From Pseudomonadota bacterium (GTDB taxonomy: Bacteria > Pseudomonadota > Gammaproteobacteria > Burkholderiales > Rhodocyclaceae), in assembly GCA_018241725.1 (NCBI GenBank), contig JAFEDI010000031.1:1-64000 (forward strand): 64,000 nucleotides of DNA. Reading direction: 5' to 3'. How positions within the stretch are numbered: position 1 is the stretch's first letter; every line of letters begins with the position of its first letter. The position numbers and the translations under genes were made by a program. Below, piece after piece: positions 20,485 to 29,417 of this stretch. The notes under the pieces are model-generated. The model searched no databases, was not told the origin of the DNA, and saw only the letters and a list, made by a program, of their open reading frames with translations.

Positions 20485-21552
20485 TTACCAGCGCGGGGCC
20501 TGCCAGGGCACGCCGTCCCGCCAGCGGATCACCGCGTCGGCGGGCACACCCGAGGTCAGGCGGTGGTCGGGGTTGGCGTCGAAGTAGAGCTTCACCGCGT
20601 AGGTCAGCTTGACCCGCTCGTCGGGGGTCTGCACTTCCTTTGGCGTGAATTCGGCCTGGGAGGCGATGTAGCGGGTGGTGGCTGCAAAGGTCTGGCCCGG
20701 GAAGGCGTCGGTATAAACCTGGGCCGGCAGACCGAGGCGCAGCTGGCCGATCTGTTTTTCGGGCACGTAGACCTTGAGGTAGAGCTTGTCGAGGTCCACC
20801 AGGTCGAAGATCGGTGTGCCGGCGGCGACCATTTCGCCGGCCTCGCGCAGATGGGTGAGGATCACGCCGCCGGTGGGCGCGCGCAGGGTGAGGTCGTCCA
20901 CCAGGCTGGCGACTTCCTTGGCTGCCGCCTCAGCCTGGCGCAGGCCAGCTTCCAGTGCGGCGACATCGTTCTCGCGGGCCTTCACCTTGTCGTGGCCGAG
21001 GCGGGCGGAGCTGAGGCTCTGCTCGGCCTGACGCAGATCGGCGGCGGAGGCCGTGTGGGCTAGGCGCATCTGCTCGGCGCGGCGCGGTTCGACGGTGCCG
21101 CGCTCGGCCAGCTCGTCGAAGCGTCTGGCGTCCTTTGCTGCCTGGGCTTCGGCGGCGCGGGCCTTGGCGAGCACGGCGTCGGCGCTGGCCTCCGCCAACG
21201 GCACCTCCCGGCGGGCGATGGCCAGCTGGGCGCGGGCGGCCTGCAGCTGGGCGGCGACGGTGGCGACGGCCGCGTCGGCCTGCTGCTGCCTGGCGGCGAG
21301 TTGGGTGTCTTCTAGTTGGGCCAGTACCTGTCCGGCCTGCACCGCGTCGCCCTCGCGGACCTTCAGCACGGCGATACGCCCGGCCAGCTTGCTGGCCACC
21401 GTCGTGTGATCGCCTTCGATGCGGCCATTGGCCTGGATGAGCCCTTCCGGCAGGTCACCGCCGCCGGCGAAGTGCTGCCAGGCCCAGACGCCGCCGACGA
21501 CGACGGCCACGGCGACGAGGCCGATCAGGAGGTTCTTCTTGTCGAATCGCAT
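20485..21552 (-). CDS. HlyD-family membrane fusion protein of the ABC efflux system
   Basis: The product has 355 residues. An N-terminal membrane anchor (residues 7-27) is followed by the biotinyl-lipoyl half (IKVREGDAVQAGQVLAQLED-like) near 65-95. A long coiled-coil hairpin (about 95-215) comes next, then the second lipoyl half (LRAPTGGVILTHLREAGEMVAAG) and a beta-barrel region. This matches YhiI/YbhG-type periplasmic adaptors that link an ABC-2 exporter to a TolC channel. It lies 8 bases before the ATPase gene and 13 bases after the TolC-like gene. Confidence 0.92.
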   Translation of the reverse strand: MRFDKKNLLIGLVAVAVVVGGVWAWQHFAGGGDLPEGLIQANGRIEGDHTTVASKLAGRIAVLKVREGDAVQAGQVLAQLEDTQLAARQQQADAAVATVAAQLQAARAQLAIARREVPLAEASADAVLAKARAAEAQAAKDARRFDELAERGTVEPRRAEQMRLAHTASAADLRQAEQSLSSARLGHDKVKARENDVAALEAGLRQAEAAAKEVASLVDDLTLRAPTGGVILTHLREAGEMVAAGTPIFDLVDLDKLYLKVYVPEKQIGQLRLGLPAQVYTDAFPGQTFAATTRYIASQAEFTPKEVQTPDERVKLTYAVKLYFDANPDHRLTSGVPADAVIRWRDGVPWQAPRW

Positions 21553-21565
21553 GGTGGGCTCCCGC

Positions 21566-22906
21566 TCACAGCTCGCCGACGGCTCTCTTGAGCCGGAGTC
21601 GGGCGAGGTGGAGATCGTAGTGGGCGTTGAGGTGGTTGCTGTCGGTGAGGCTGCGCAGGGCTTCCGCGTCGAGTACCTCGGTGTGGGTGCCGACGCCGTT
21701 GCGGTAGCGGTCGCGGGCGACCCGCAGGTTCTCGTCGGCCTGGGCCAGCGCCGTGCGTGTGGTGGCCAGGCGTTCGTCGGCCTCGCCGACGGCCAGCCAC
21801 TCCTTACGGACTTCCAGCGCGATCAGGCTGGCGGCGTCGTCCTGGCGCTCGCGGGCGGCGCGGGCGCGGGCCGTGGCGGCATCGGCGCGGCGCCGCTGCA
21901 CGTTGCCGTCGAAGACGTCCCACTGCACGCCGACCATCAGCTGGGCGATGTCCTGGTTGACCCGGTAGCGGTTGTCCTCGTGCATCACGGCGGCCTTGAT
22001 ACCCACCTGCGGACGGGTGCCGGCACGCTCCATCTCTGCTTCGTGGTCGGTGGCCTCGGCATGGGCGCCGAGCAGCGCGATCTCCGGGCGCAGGTTGCGG
22101 GCGCGGGCTTCGAGGGCGGCGATGTCTGGCCGACCGGGCATGTCGCTGGCGGGTTCGACGACGTCCACCGGGCCGTCGAGCGGGCGGCCGAGCAGGCGGT
22201 TGTAGGCGGCGGCGGAGAGTTCGGCGGCATTGTGGGCCTGGGTCCGGCGCTGGCGGGCGTCGGCCTGGGCGACGGCCACCGACAGGATGTCGTTGCGGGC
22301 AACCAGGCCTTGCTTGCCCAGTTCGGCCACGTCGGCGGCGTGGGCATCGAGGGCGGCCAGGTGGCGTTCCGCCGCGGCCAGCGCGCTGCGCGCGCGCAGG
22401 ACGTTCAGGTAGGTTTCGGCGACGTCGAGCTTGACGGCCTGCTCGCTGCGTGTGCGTTCGAAGCCGCTGGCCTGCACGCCGGCTTCGGCGGCATTCACCG
22501 CCGCGCTGATACGCCCTCCGGTATAGACCGGTAGTGTGGCCTGCAGCGCGTGGGTCGCGTAGTTGCGCTCTGACAGCGGCATCTGGTTGGGTAGGGTGAT
22601 ACCGGGGATGGATGGCAGGCCGATCAGTGCGGCGGGTTCCCGGCTCAGCATCGTGTAGCTGGAGCTGGCGGTGGCCTTCGGTAGCGCCAGTCCGCGGGCG
22701 GCTTCGCGGGTAGCGCGGGCAGCGTCGGCATCCGCATCGGCGGCGCGCAGGCGGGCATCCACGGACAGGGCTTGGCGCCAGGCGTCGGCCAGGGTTTCGG
22801 CCGACCAGGCTGGCAGCGTGGTGGCGAGGAGAGCCGCCAGCAATGCGGGCCGTATCAAGCGCTGCAGGCCTGTGACAGCTCCGACGTGGGAATGGGGAGC
22901 CTTCAT
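21566..22906 (-). CDS. TolC-family outer membrane efflux protein
   Basis: The product has 446 residues. It has a signal peptide (to about LPAWSA) followed by two long helical repeats typical of outer membrane efflux proteins (NYATHALQATLPVYTGGRISAAV and VQWDVFDGNVQRRRADAATA are the two family landmark segments). The ATG chosen is preceded by GGAGG at a good distance; a GTG four codons upstream would place that Shine-Dalgarno inside the coding region. It is the first gene of the five-gene efflux operon. Confidence 0.92.
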   Translation of the reverse strand: MKAPHSHVGAVTGLQRLIRPALLAALLATTLPAWSAETLADAWRQALSVDARLRAADADADAARATREAARGLALPKATASSSYTMLSREPAALIGLPSIPGITLPNQMPLSERNYATHALQATLPVYTGGRISAAVNAAEAGVQASGFERTRSEQAVKLDVAETYLNVLRARSALAAAERHLAALDAHAADVAELGKQGLVARNDILSVAVAQADARQRRTQAHNAAELSAAAYNRLLGRPLDGPVDVVEPASDMPGRPDIAALEARARNLRPEIALLGAHAEATDHEAEMERAGTRPQVGIKAAVMHEDNRYRVNQDIAQLMVGVQWDVFDGNVQRRRADAATARARAARERQDDAASLIALEVRKEWLAVGEADERLATTRTALAQADENLRVARDRYRNGVGTHTEVLDAEALRSLTDSNHLNAHYDLHLARLRLKRAVGEL

Positions 22907-22929
22907 CGAATCCTCCACCGGGCAATTAA

Positions 22930-22947
22930 TGACTCATCGGTCAGTAA
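22930..22947. promoter_or_regulatory. Candidate TetR-type operator upstream of the efflux operon
   Basis: TGACTCATCGGTCAGTAA contains an imperfect palindrome (ACTCATCGGTCAGT, 10 of 14 positions symmetric) about 25-40 bases before the TolC-like start. Its size and place resemble operators of TetR/AcrR repressors that govern efflux operons. No tetR gene is seen in the window, so the regulator would have to lie elsewhere. Confidence 0.4.
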
Positions 22948-23042
22948 ATTACGCCGATCGGATATGCCCGGCATTGCGGAAGATCAAAGTGACTCAGCGT
23001 CAACCGCTAGAATCAGGTCCTTCCGTTTCGCTTGCGTTGCCG

Positions 23043-23576
23043 ATGTCCACTTCCCTGTCCCTCAAATACCTTTTCGGTTACCCCGAACATCTGGTCGGCC
23101 AGGTGCGTGAGCTGCTGGAAGAGCGCCGCCTCGGCCCGCTGCTGCTGAAGAAATACCCTCAGTCCCACGGCGTGCGCAACGACACGGCCCTCTACGAATA
23201 CGTGACTGAGCTGAAGGCGCGCTACCTCCGGAATGCGGAGCCCCTCAGCAAGGTGGCCTTCGACGGCAAGTTGCAGACCATCCACAACGCGCTGGGTACA
23301 CACACCACGGTGGCGCGGGTGCAGGGCGGCAAGCTCAAGACCAAGCGGGAGATCCGCGTCGCCAACTTGTTCCGTGAGGCTCCGCCGGAATTCCTGCGGA
23401 TGATTGTGGTGCACGAACTGGCCCACCTGAAGGAGCGCCAGCACGACAAAGCCTTCTACCAGCTATGCTGCCGCATGGAGCCGGATTACCACCAGTTCGA
23501 GTTCGATGTGCGGACCTGGCTGTGCTGGCTGGACGCCACCGGCGACGGTGTATGGGCACCGGGCATGCGTCCCTGA
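23043..23576 (+). CDS. YgjP-like metal-dependent protein (M48-like HExxH)
   Basis: The product has 177 residues. It carries HELAHLKERQHDKAF (His124, Glu125, His128, His134), the zinc-binding signature of the YgjP/WLM-type metallopeptidase-like fold (DUF45). The ATG is preceded by the divergent efflux promoter region; an earlier in-frame start would run back through the TolC-like gene. Transcribed away from the efflux operon and not obviously linked to it. Activity is not known with certainty for this family. Confidence 0.85.
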   Translation: MSTSLSLKYLFGYPEHLVGQVRELLEERRLGPLLLKKYPQSHGVRNDTALYEYVTELKARYLRNAEPLSKVAFDGKLQTIHNALGTHTTVARVQGGKLKTKREIRVANLFREAPPEFLRMIVVHELAHLKERQHDKAFYQLCCRMEPDYHQFEFDVRTWLCWLDATGDGVWAPGMRP

Positions 23577-23584
23577 AATGAAGA

Positions 23585-23617
23585 AGGCCCGGTGCCGGAG
23601 TTATCCGGACCGGGCCT
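23585..23617 (-). terminator. Strong intrinsic terminator between convergent genes
   Basis: A nearly perfect hairpin: AGGCCCGGT pairs with ACCGGGCCT and CCGGA pairs with TCCGG around the loop GTTA. Read on the minus strand it is followed by the T-rich run TTCTTCATTT, so it best fits the end of the helix-hairpin-helix gene, whose stop is 24 bases before it. It may also serve the YgjP-like gene. Confidence 0.8.
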
Positions 23618-23640
23618 CGCGGCACTTGCTGAAGCGCGGC

Positions 23641-24720
23641 TTACAGGCTCAGCTGGCCTTTCAGCTTGTCGAGCAGCTTGGCGCCGATCCCCTTGACCGT
23701 CAGCAGTTCGTCGATGGTCTTGAAGGGGCGGGCGGCGACGATCGCGGCGGCGGCAGTCTTCGACAGGCCCTTCAGCGCGGCCAGTTCGGCCTTGCCCGCG
23801 GTATTGATGGAAACACGGCTGGCGGCGTCGGCCGGTGCGGTCTTGGCGGCCGATTTCGTGGAAGCCTTGGTTGCGGTTTTCGATGCGGCCTTGCGCTCGG
23901 CCTTCGGCTGCGCGGCAGGTTTGGCCTCAACGGGCTGGGGCGCAGCAGTGGGTTCCGCGTCGGCGGTCCAGCTGACCGGCAGCGAGAAGTTGGCGAAGTC
24001 GCGGGTCGCGTAGCCGGTGGCGGTCCACTCGCGTAGCAGCAGCGCAACGTGCCAGGTGCCGACGGGGCGGGCGGCCAACGGCAGGGTCAGGTCGATGCCT
24101 TGCCAGCTGCGCTGGCCGGCCAAGGAGCCCAGATTGGCGGCAGCCAGCTGGGTGCCATCGGGGGTGCCGGCTGCGTAGGGGGCGGCCAGGGCCCACAGTT
24201 CGAGGGACAGGGTGCCGCTCAGATTGTCGCTGGAGCGGGGATTTTCGAGGCTTTCCACACGCATGCCGACGCTCTGTTCGCCAAGGCTGAAGCCGGAGGC
24301 GCCGGCCAGGCGCGGCTGCACGAAGCTTTCCGCGCGTGGGAAGTTGGCGAAATCCTGGACTGCATCGAACTGGCCGTCGCGACCGCTGGCGAGGACCAGC
24401 ACCATGCTGTGCTCGGCATGGCCGGCGGGCGGCAGGGCTGCGGTGAAGGCGCTGACCCAGCTCTGGTCTCGGCTGTCGAGATGGCCGACCGGCAGTTCGG
24501 CGACCTTGGTGCCGCGGATCGGCTCACCTGCGAAGGGCGTCTCGCAGGCCCACAGCTGCAGTGCCCATTCCTGGTCGGCGGTCACATCGGGATTGCCGAC
24601 CAGCAGCTCTGCGTCGAGGCGGACGCTGTCGCCGTCGAAGGCGTAGCCGTGATTGAAACCGATGCGCACGGCGCCGGATTGCTGGCCGGTGGTGGCCTGG
24701 AGGATGTTCTGGGTATGCAT
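23641..24720 (-). CDS. Helix-hairpin-helix protein with duplicated N-terminal domain
   Basis: The product has 359 residues. The C-terminal 60 residues are a ComEA-type helix-hairpin-helix pair (SINTAGKAELAALKGLSKTAAAAIV and FKTIDELLTVKGIGAKLLDKL), which normally binds DNA without sequence preference. The N-terminal 250 residues hold two similar beta-rich units (about 25-135 and 150-250); both contain an LxLWA motif and end in DFANF. An Ala/Lys/Pro-rich linker (about 255-298) joins the halves. No signal peptide, so probably cytoplasmic. I do not recognise the repeated unit. Confidence 0.8.
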   Translation of the reverse strand: MHTQNILQATTGQQSGAVRIGFNHGYAFDGDSVRLDAELLVGNPDVTADQEWALQLWACETPFAGEPIRGTKVAELPVGHLDSRDQSWVSAFTAALPPAGHAEHSMVLVLASGRDGQFDAVQDFANFPRAESFVQPRLAGASGFSLGEQSVGMRVESLENPRSSDNLSGTLSLELWALAAPYAAGTPDGTQLAAANLGSLAGQRSWQGIDLTLPLAARPVGTWHVALLLREWTATGYATRDFANFSLPVSWTADAEPTAAPQPVEAKPAAQPKAERKAASKTATKASTKSAAKTAPADAASRVSINTAGKAELAALKGLSKTAAAAIVAARPFKTIDELLTVKGIGAKLLDKLKGQLSL

Positions 24721-24846
24721 TGCAAGTGGTCCTGCCTGTATCGAGGCGCCGGATTTTGAAGGCGCCTTGATGGCAGCGTCAATCGCTGGCCGATTGAATA
24801 TTTCGATGCACCGACGAGGGGCAGAAAACGGCTGCAGGCCGCACTA

Positions 24847-24866
24847 GATGTAGGATGCGCTACATC
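24847..24866 (-). terminator. Inverted repeat just downstream of RNase G
   Basis: GATGTAG and CTACATC enclose six bases, starting about 25 bases after the rng stop. No T-run follows, so it may be a weak terminator or a copy of a small dispersed palindrome. Confidence 0.4.
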
Positions 24867-24890
24867 GGTGCGGCGGTGCGGATGTCGTTG

Positions 24891-26345
24891 TCAGAGCAGC
24901 ACGATGTCGAACTGCTCCTGGCCGTAGCTGGCTTCGGGATGCAGGGAAATGGCCTTGCCGATGAAGTCCGACAGCATGCCCAGCGCCTGGGATTCTTCCT
25001 CCAGGAACAGGTCGATGACGTTCGGTGCGGCGAGCACGCGGAACTCCCGGGCGTTGAACTGGCGTGCTTCGCGCAGCAGCTCGCGGAGGATCTCGTAGGC
25101 CACGGTGCGGGCGGTCTTCACCTCGCCGCGCCCGTTGCAGGTCGGACAGGGCTCGCACAGCAGGTGGGCGAGGGACTCGCGGGTGCGTTTGCGGGTCATC
25201 TCCACCAGGCCGAGGGTGGTGAAGCCGTTCACCGTCATCTTGGTGTGGTCGCGGGCCAGCGCCTTGCGGAACTCTTCGAGTACCGCGGTGCGGTGCTCCG
25301 GGCTCTCCATGTCGATGAAGTCGACGATGATGATCCCGCCCAGGTTACGCAGGCGCAGCTGGCGGGCGATGGCCTGGGCCGCCTCGAGGTTGGTCTTGAA
25401 GATGGTGTCGTCGAAGTTGCGTGCGCCGACGAAGCCGCCGGTGTTTACGTCGATGGTGGTCATCGCCTCGGTCTGGTCGATGATCAGGTAGCCACCGGAC
25501 TTGAGTTCGACGCGCCGTGCCAGGGCCTTCTCGATCTCTGCCTCGACACCGTGCAGGTCGAACAGCGGGCGCTCGCCGGTGTAGTGGTCGAGCAGCGGCA
25601 GCACCTGCGGCATGTACTCGGTGGCGAAACCGGTCAGCTTCTGGAAGTTCTCGCGGGAGTCGGCGACGATCCGCGTGGTGGCGTCGGTGACCAGGTCGCG
25701 CAGCACCCGCTGGGCCAGGTTGAGATCCTGGTACAGCACCGTGGGTGGGCGGGCGCCGACGCTGCGGTTCTTGATCTCGGCCCACAGTTTGCGCAGGTAG
25801 GCGATGTCGGCAGCGAGTTCCTCGTCGCTGGCGTTCTCGGCCATCGTGCGGACGATGTAGCCGCCGGTCTCGTCCTTCGGCAGCAGGCGCGTGACACGTT
25901 CGCGCAGGGCTTCACGGCCGGCTTCGTCGCCGATCCGCTGGGAGATGCCGATGTGCTTGTCCTGGGGCAGGTAGACCAGCATCCGGCCGGCGATGGAGAT
26001 CTGCGTGGACAGGCGCGCGCCCTTGGTGCCGAGAGGGTCCTTCAGCACCTGGACGATCAGGTTCTGCCCTTCTGACAGGATGCGTTCGATGGGGCGTGGC
26101 GCGTCGCCGTGGTGGCGGTCGGCCCAGATGTCGGCCACGTGCAGGAAGGCGGTGCGTTCGAGACCGACGTCCATGAATGCCGACTGCATGCCCGGCAGCA
26201 CGCGTACGACGCGGCCCAGGTAGATGTTGCCGACGATGCCGCGGCTCGCCGTGCGTTCGACGTGGACTTCCTGCACGACGCCCTGCTGCATGAGGGCGAC
26301 GCGAGTTTCTTGGGGGGTGAAATTGATCAGGTATTCGTCAGACAT
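24891..26345 (-). CDS. rng: Ribonuclease G
   Basis: The product has 484 residues, the usual RNase G length. An S1 RNA-binding domain lies at about 35-125 (GNIYLGRVVRVLPGMQSAFMDVGLER). The catalytic Asp pair is Asp299 (TTIDVN) and Asp342 (IIVDFIDM). The zinc-link CPTC (400-403) precedes the small domain used for tetramer formation. It lacks the long C-terminal scaffold of RNase E. It processes 16S rRNA 5' ends and decays mRNA. The ATG giving MSDEYLINFTPQETRVA matches the family start; a longer reading has no support. Confidence 0.96.
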   Translation of the reverse strand: MSDEYLINFTPQETRVALMQQGVVQEVHVERTASRGIVGNIYLGRVVRVLPGMQSAFMDVGLERTAFLHVADIWADRHHGDAPRPIERILSEGQNLIVQVLKDPLGTKGARLSTQISIAGRMLVYLPQDKHIGISQRIGDEAGREALRERVTRLLPKDETGGYIVRTMAENASDEELAADIAYLRKLWAEIKNRSVGARPPTVLYQDLNLAQRVLRDLVTDATTRIVADSRENFQKLTGFATEYMPQVLPLLDHYTGERPLFDLHGVEAEIEKALARRVELKSGGYLIIDQTEAMTTIDVNTGGFVGARNFDDTIFKTNLEAAQAIARQLRLRNLGGIIIVDFIDMESPEHRTAVLEEFRKALARDHTKMTVNGFTTLGLVEMTRKRTRESLAHLLCEPCPTCNGRGEVKTARTVAYEILRELLREARQFNAREFRVLAAPNVIDLFLEEESQALGMLSDFIGKAISLHPEASYGQEQFDIVLL

Positions 26346-26505
26346 GATGCGGGAAGCAAACGGTGATGGGCGATGGCACATCGCGCGGATGTGCCATCGC
26401 CGATCGCCGCTCGTCCGGCATCGGCTGCGCGGGGCGTACCGCGCCAGCTAGCGTGTGATAGTCCTCTCCTCCGATAGGCGACCGGCTCTTGATGGCCGGC
26501 GTCAG

Positions 26506-27105
26506 TCAGAGAGGATAGCCGAATTCCTGCAACAGGGCGGCAGTCTCGAACAGCGGCAGGCCCATGATGCCGGTGTAGCTGCCGCGGATCTCCTCGATGA
26601 AGAGCGCTGCACGGCCCTGGATGCCGTAGGCGCCGGCCTTGTCGGCGGCTTCGCCGCTGGCCACGTAGCGGCGGATCTCCTGTTCGTCGACGGCGCGGAA
26701 GCGTACCTCGCTGACCGACAGGCGCTGGGCGAAGTGTTGGCCGTCGCCGACCACCACCGCGGTGAGGACCTGGTGGCTGCGGCCGGACAGGGAACGCAGT
26801 ATGTCCACCGCGTGCTCTGCGTTGTCCGGCTTGCCGATGATCGCCCCGTCCAGTTCCAGTGTAGTGTCGGCGGCCAGCAGCAGGCGCGGCGGCAGGCTGC
26901 GCCAGGCGATGCGCTTGATGCCACCGACGGCCTTGGCCATGGCGACCCGCTGCACGTAGGTGAAGGCGTCCTCGCCCGGCAGCGCGTCCTCGTTCACGTC
27001 CGCGTCGGCCCGCGCCCCGGTGCGGAACAGCAGGGGCTCGAAACGGACGTGGATCTGCTTGAGCAGTTCGCGGCGACGGGGGCTATTGGAGGCGAGGTAG
27101 ATCAC
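26506..27105 (-). CDS. maf: Maf-like nucleoside triphosphate pyrophosphatase (YhdE type)
   Basis: The product has 199 residues, starting with GTG. The family start LASNSPRRRELLKQI is present, with the catalytic LLAADTTLELDG and GKPDNAEHA segments and the late GSYTGIMGLPLFET. Maf proteins hydrolyse dTTP, UTP and modified pyrimidine nucleotides to monophosphates. It is four bases downstream of rlmH in a minus-strand housekeeping cluster. Confidence 0.93.
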   Translation of the reverse strand: MIYLASNSPRRRELLKQIHVRFEPLLFRTGARADADVNEDALPGEDAFTYVQRVAMAKAVGGIKRIAWRSLPPRLLLAADTTLELDGAIIGKPDNAEHAVDILRSLSGRSHQVLTAVVVGDGQHFAQRLSVSEVRFRAVDEQEIRRYVASGEAADKAGAYGIQGRAALFIEEIRGSYTGIMGLPLFETAALLQEFGYPL

Positions 27106-27109
27106 GACG

Positions 27110-27580
27110 TCATTCCCGGTGGTACGGATGGTTCTTCGACAGGCTCCAGGCCCGGTAAAGGGCTTCGGACAGCATCACCCGCACCATTGCGTGGGGCAGG
27201 GTCAGGCTGGACAGGCGCATCGTCTCGTGGGCGGTGGCCTTCAGGGCCGGGTCGAGGCCGTCCGGTCCGCCGATGATCAGTGCCACATCGTCGCCGACGT
27301 CCTGCCAGCGCTCCAGGCGCTTGGCGAGGGCCTTGGTGGTCAGGTCTTCGCCGCGTTCGTCGAGGATCAGGCGCCGGCAGCGCGGCGGCAGGGCCGCCTC
27401 GATGCGCGCCGCCTCGAGGGCCATCATGGCTTCCACTGTCTTGCCGGTAGTGCGGGGTTCAGCCTTCACTTCGACGAGCTGCAGCGGCAGTTCGCGCGGC
27501 ATGCGCTTGGCGAAGTCGTCGAAGGCAGTGTCAACCCAGGCCGGCATGCGCGTGCCGACCGCGACGATCAGGAGTTTCAT
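27110..27580 (-). CDS. rlmH: 23S rRNA (pseudouridine1915-N3)-methyltransferase RlmH
   Basis: The product has 156 residues, the canonical length. It starts with [16 protein letters not shown] and shows the SPOUT knot sequence [11 protein letters not shown] (101-111) and the conserved C-terminus [11 protein letters not shown]. It uses SAM to methylate pseudouridine 1915 in the large ribosomal subunit. The order rsfS-rlmH-maf is conserved in many proteobacteria. An upstream extension of the frame would cover rsfS and is not real. Confidence 0.96.
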   Translation of the reverse strand: MKLLIVAVGTRMPAWVDTAFDDFAKRMPRELPLQLVEVKAEPRTTGKTVEAMMALEAARIEAALPPRCRRLILDERGEDLTTKALAKRLERWQDVGDDVALIIGGPDGLDPALKATAHETMRLSSLTLPHAMVRVMLSEALYRAWSLSKNHPYHRE

Positions 27581-27626
27581 GGTGCAGGGGGCGGCGCCGG
27601 TTGCGCCGCGGGTCGTGCGGAAGGGC

Positions 27627-27995
27627 TCAGGCGGCGCGTGCAGCAGCGCTACCGGGGCGTGACGGGCGTGCCGGCGTGCCGGACCACAGTTCTTCGAGGT
27701 TGTAGTAGGCGCGGACGGCCGGTTGCATGACGTGCACCACGATGTCGCCCAGATCCACCAGCACCCATTCGCCGGAGTCCTCGCCCTCCACGCTGACCAC
27801 CGTGAGTCCGGCTTCGCGGGCCTTGTCGGCCACGTTGCGGGCGAGGGAGCGGGTCTGCCGGTTGGAGTCGCCGCTGGCAATGATCACCCGGTCGAAGAGC
27901 GAGGTGAGGCGCGTGGTGTCGATGACCTGGATGTCCTTGCCCTTGATGTCCTCGAGGGCGGAGACGACGAGTTGTTCGAACTGGGTGATTTCCAT
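27627..27995 (-). CDS. rsfS: Ribosome silencing factor RsfS
   Basis: The product has 122 residues. The DUF143/RsfS core is complete: [55 protein letters not shown] and the tail YYNLEELW. It binds ribosomal protein uL14 and prevents subunit joining under starvation. It starts four bases after the nadD stop. A C-terminal Pro/Ala/Arg extension of about 17 residues is beyond the common core. Confidence 0.95.
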   Translation of the reverse strand: MEITQFEQLVVSALEDIKGKDIQVIDTTRLTSLFDRVIIASGDSNRQTRSLARNVADKAREAGLTVVSVEGEDSGEWVLVDLGDIVVHVMQPAVRAYYNLEELWSGTPARPSRPGSAAARAA

Positions 27996-27999
27996 TGAT

Positions 28000-28650
28000 T
28001 CAGATGTAGAGTTGGTGCAAGGAAATATAGTCAACAACGGCCGGCGGGAGCAAATAGCGCAGGCTCTGGCCGGTGCTGCGACGGGCGCGGATGTCGGTGG
28101 CGGAGATCGCCAGAGGCGTCATCGCGAACTGAACCAGCGAGCCGGCCGGCCGGCCTTCGAGAGCGTCCAGCGTGCCGTGGCGGCGGTGGGTGAGCTCGGC
28201 CAGTTCCGGCGCCATGCGTGCGCTGTCGAGGCTGTAGCCGGGGCGGTTGGCGACGGCCACGTGGGCGAAGTCGAAAAGTTCGTGCCAGCGCTTCCAAGTG
28301 GGCAGGCCGAGCAGCGCATCGACGCCGAGCAGCAGCACCAGCGGTCGCTTCGGGCCCAGCTCGGCGCGCAGGCGTTCGAGGGTCAGGATCGTGAAGCTGG
28401 CCTGGGTGGCTTCCACTTCCGCCGGATCCACCTCGAAGGCCGGGTTGTCCGCGGTGGCCAGCCGGGCCATGGCCAGCCGGTCTGCGGCACTGGCGCCGGG
28501 GGCGTCCCGGTGCGGCGGCTGGCCGGCGGGAATGAAGCGTACCCTCTCCAGGCCGAGGGCTTCGCGGGCCGTTTCGGCGAGGCGCAGGTGGCCGTAGTGG
28601 ATGGGGTCGAAAGTGCCGCCGAAAAGCCCGAGGGCGTGTTCAGTTGGCAT
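28000..28650 (-). CDS. nadD: Nicotinate-nucleotide adenylyltransferase
   Basis: The product has 216 residues. It carries the nucleotidyltransferase motif GGTFDPIHYGH (11-21) and the late ISATDIRARR (consensus ISSTxIR). It makes nicotinate adenine dinucleotide from NaMN and ATP, the penultimate step of NAD synthesis. The start overlaps the preceding membrane protein gene by 11 bases. Confidence 0.96.
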   Translation of the reverse strand: MPTEHALGLFGGTFDPIHYGHLRLAETAREALGLERVRFIPAGQPPHRDAPGASAADRLAMARLATADNPAFEVDPAEVEATQASFTILTLERLRAELGPKRPLVLLLGVDALLGLPTWKRWHELFDFAHVAVANRPGYSLDSARMAPELAELTHRRHGTLDALEGRPAGSLVQFAMTPLAISATDIRARRSTGQSLRYLLPPAVVDYISLHQLYI

Positions 28651-29413
28651 CGTCGGGACCGATATGGTCGAACACGTCCAGCGCGTTGGCGTAGAAGCTG
28701 GCGAAGACCACGGGAATGAAGACGATCGGGAAGGCCAGTGCCGGCAACAGGCTCAGCAGCGGCGAGACCAGTTCGAGCACGCTGACCAGCACGCCGGCGA
28801 CCAGCGCCACACCCATCAGGCCCAGCCCGAAGCTCAGGAAGGCGCGCCAGTTGCGCAGGCAGGCGACGAAGCTGAAGAACAGCGCCTTGGTGGCCGGGAT
28901 GCGACCCCAGCCGGCCAGCAGCGGCGCAAACCAGTAGGCCATCATCAATGGCGTGGAGCCGGCGGTGCTGACCAGCAGCGCAATGAGGAAGGAGGGGTCG
29001 TCAAGGGTTTCGCCCCAGCTGGTCTTGCCCATCACGGCCTTGAACAGTTTGCTGTTCACCTCGGCATCGAACAGGGTGCTGAGGCCGAGCACGATCAGGG
29101 AGCCGATGAAGTAGATGCCGCCGATCTTGACCTGCTCCTGCAGGTTCTGGCGGAAGCCGGAGACGAGGATGTCGGGGCCGGCCCTGCGCCGTTCGGCAAT
29201 AGCCTTGCAGCCGTTGAAGATGCCCAGCGACAGGGCCGGCATCACGAGGAACATGATGACCTGGCCGATGAGGGGAATCGCGGCGACCAGCAGCAGCGTC
29301 AGCGAGCTGCCAAAGACCAGGAAGGTGACCAGCGCCGGGTTGCGCCGCCACAGCGCAAAGCCATCGACGATCCAGGCCCAGCCGCGCTGGGCCGGCAGAG
29401 TGCGCGCTTGCAT
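28640..29413 (-). CDS. BPSS1780-type membrane protein (copy 2)
   Basis: The product has 257 residues and about five or six hydrophobic segments. It resembles the BPSS1780 family of betaproteobacterial membrane proteins (GWAWIVDGFALWRRNP near the start, FNGCKAI, and a late FYANALDVF). It follows a paralogue by four bases and overlaps nadD. Function unknown for the family. Confidence 0.75.
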   Translation of the reverse strand: MQARTLPAQRGWAWIVDGFALWRRNPALVTFLVFGSSLTLLLVAAIPLIGQVIMFLVMPALSLGIFNGCKAIAERRRAGPDILVSGFRQNLQEQVKIGGIYFIGSLIVLGLSTLFDAEVNSKLFKAVMGKTSWGETLDDPSFLIALLVSTAGSTPLMMAYWFAPLLAGWGRIPATKALFFSFVACLRNWRAFLSFGLGLMGVALVAGVLVSVLELVSPLLSLLPALAFPIVFIPVVFASFYANALDVFDHIGPDDAN

Positions 29414-29417
29414 TCGT

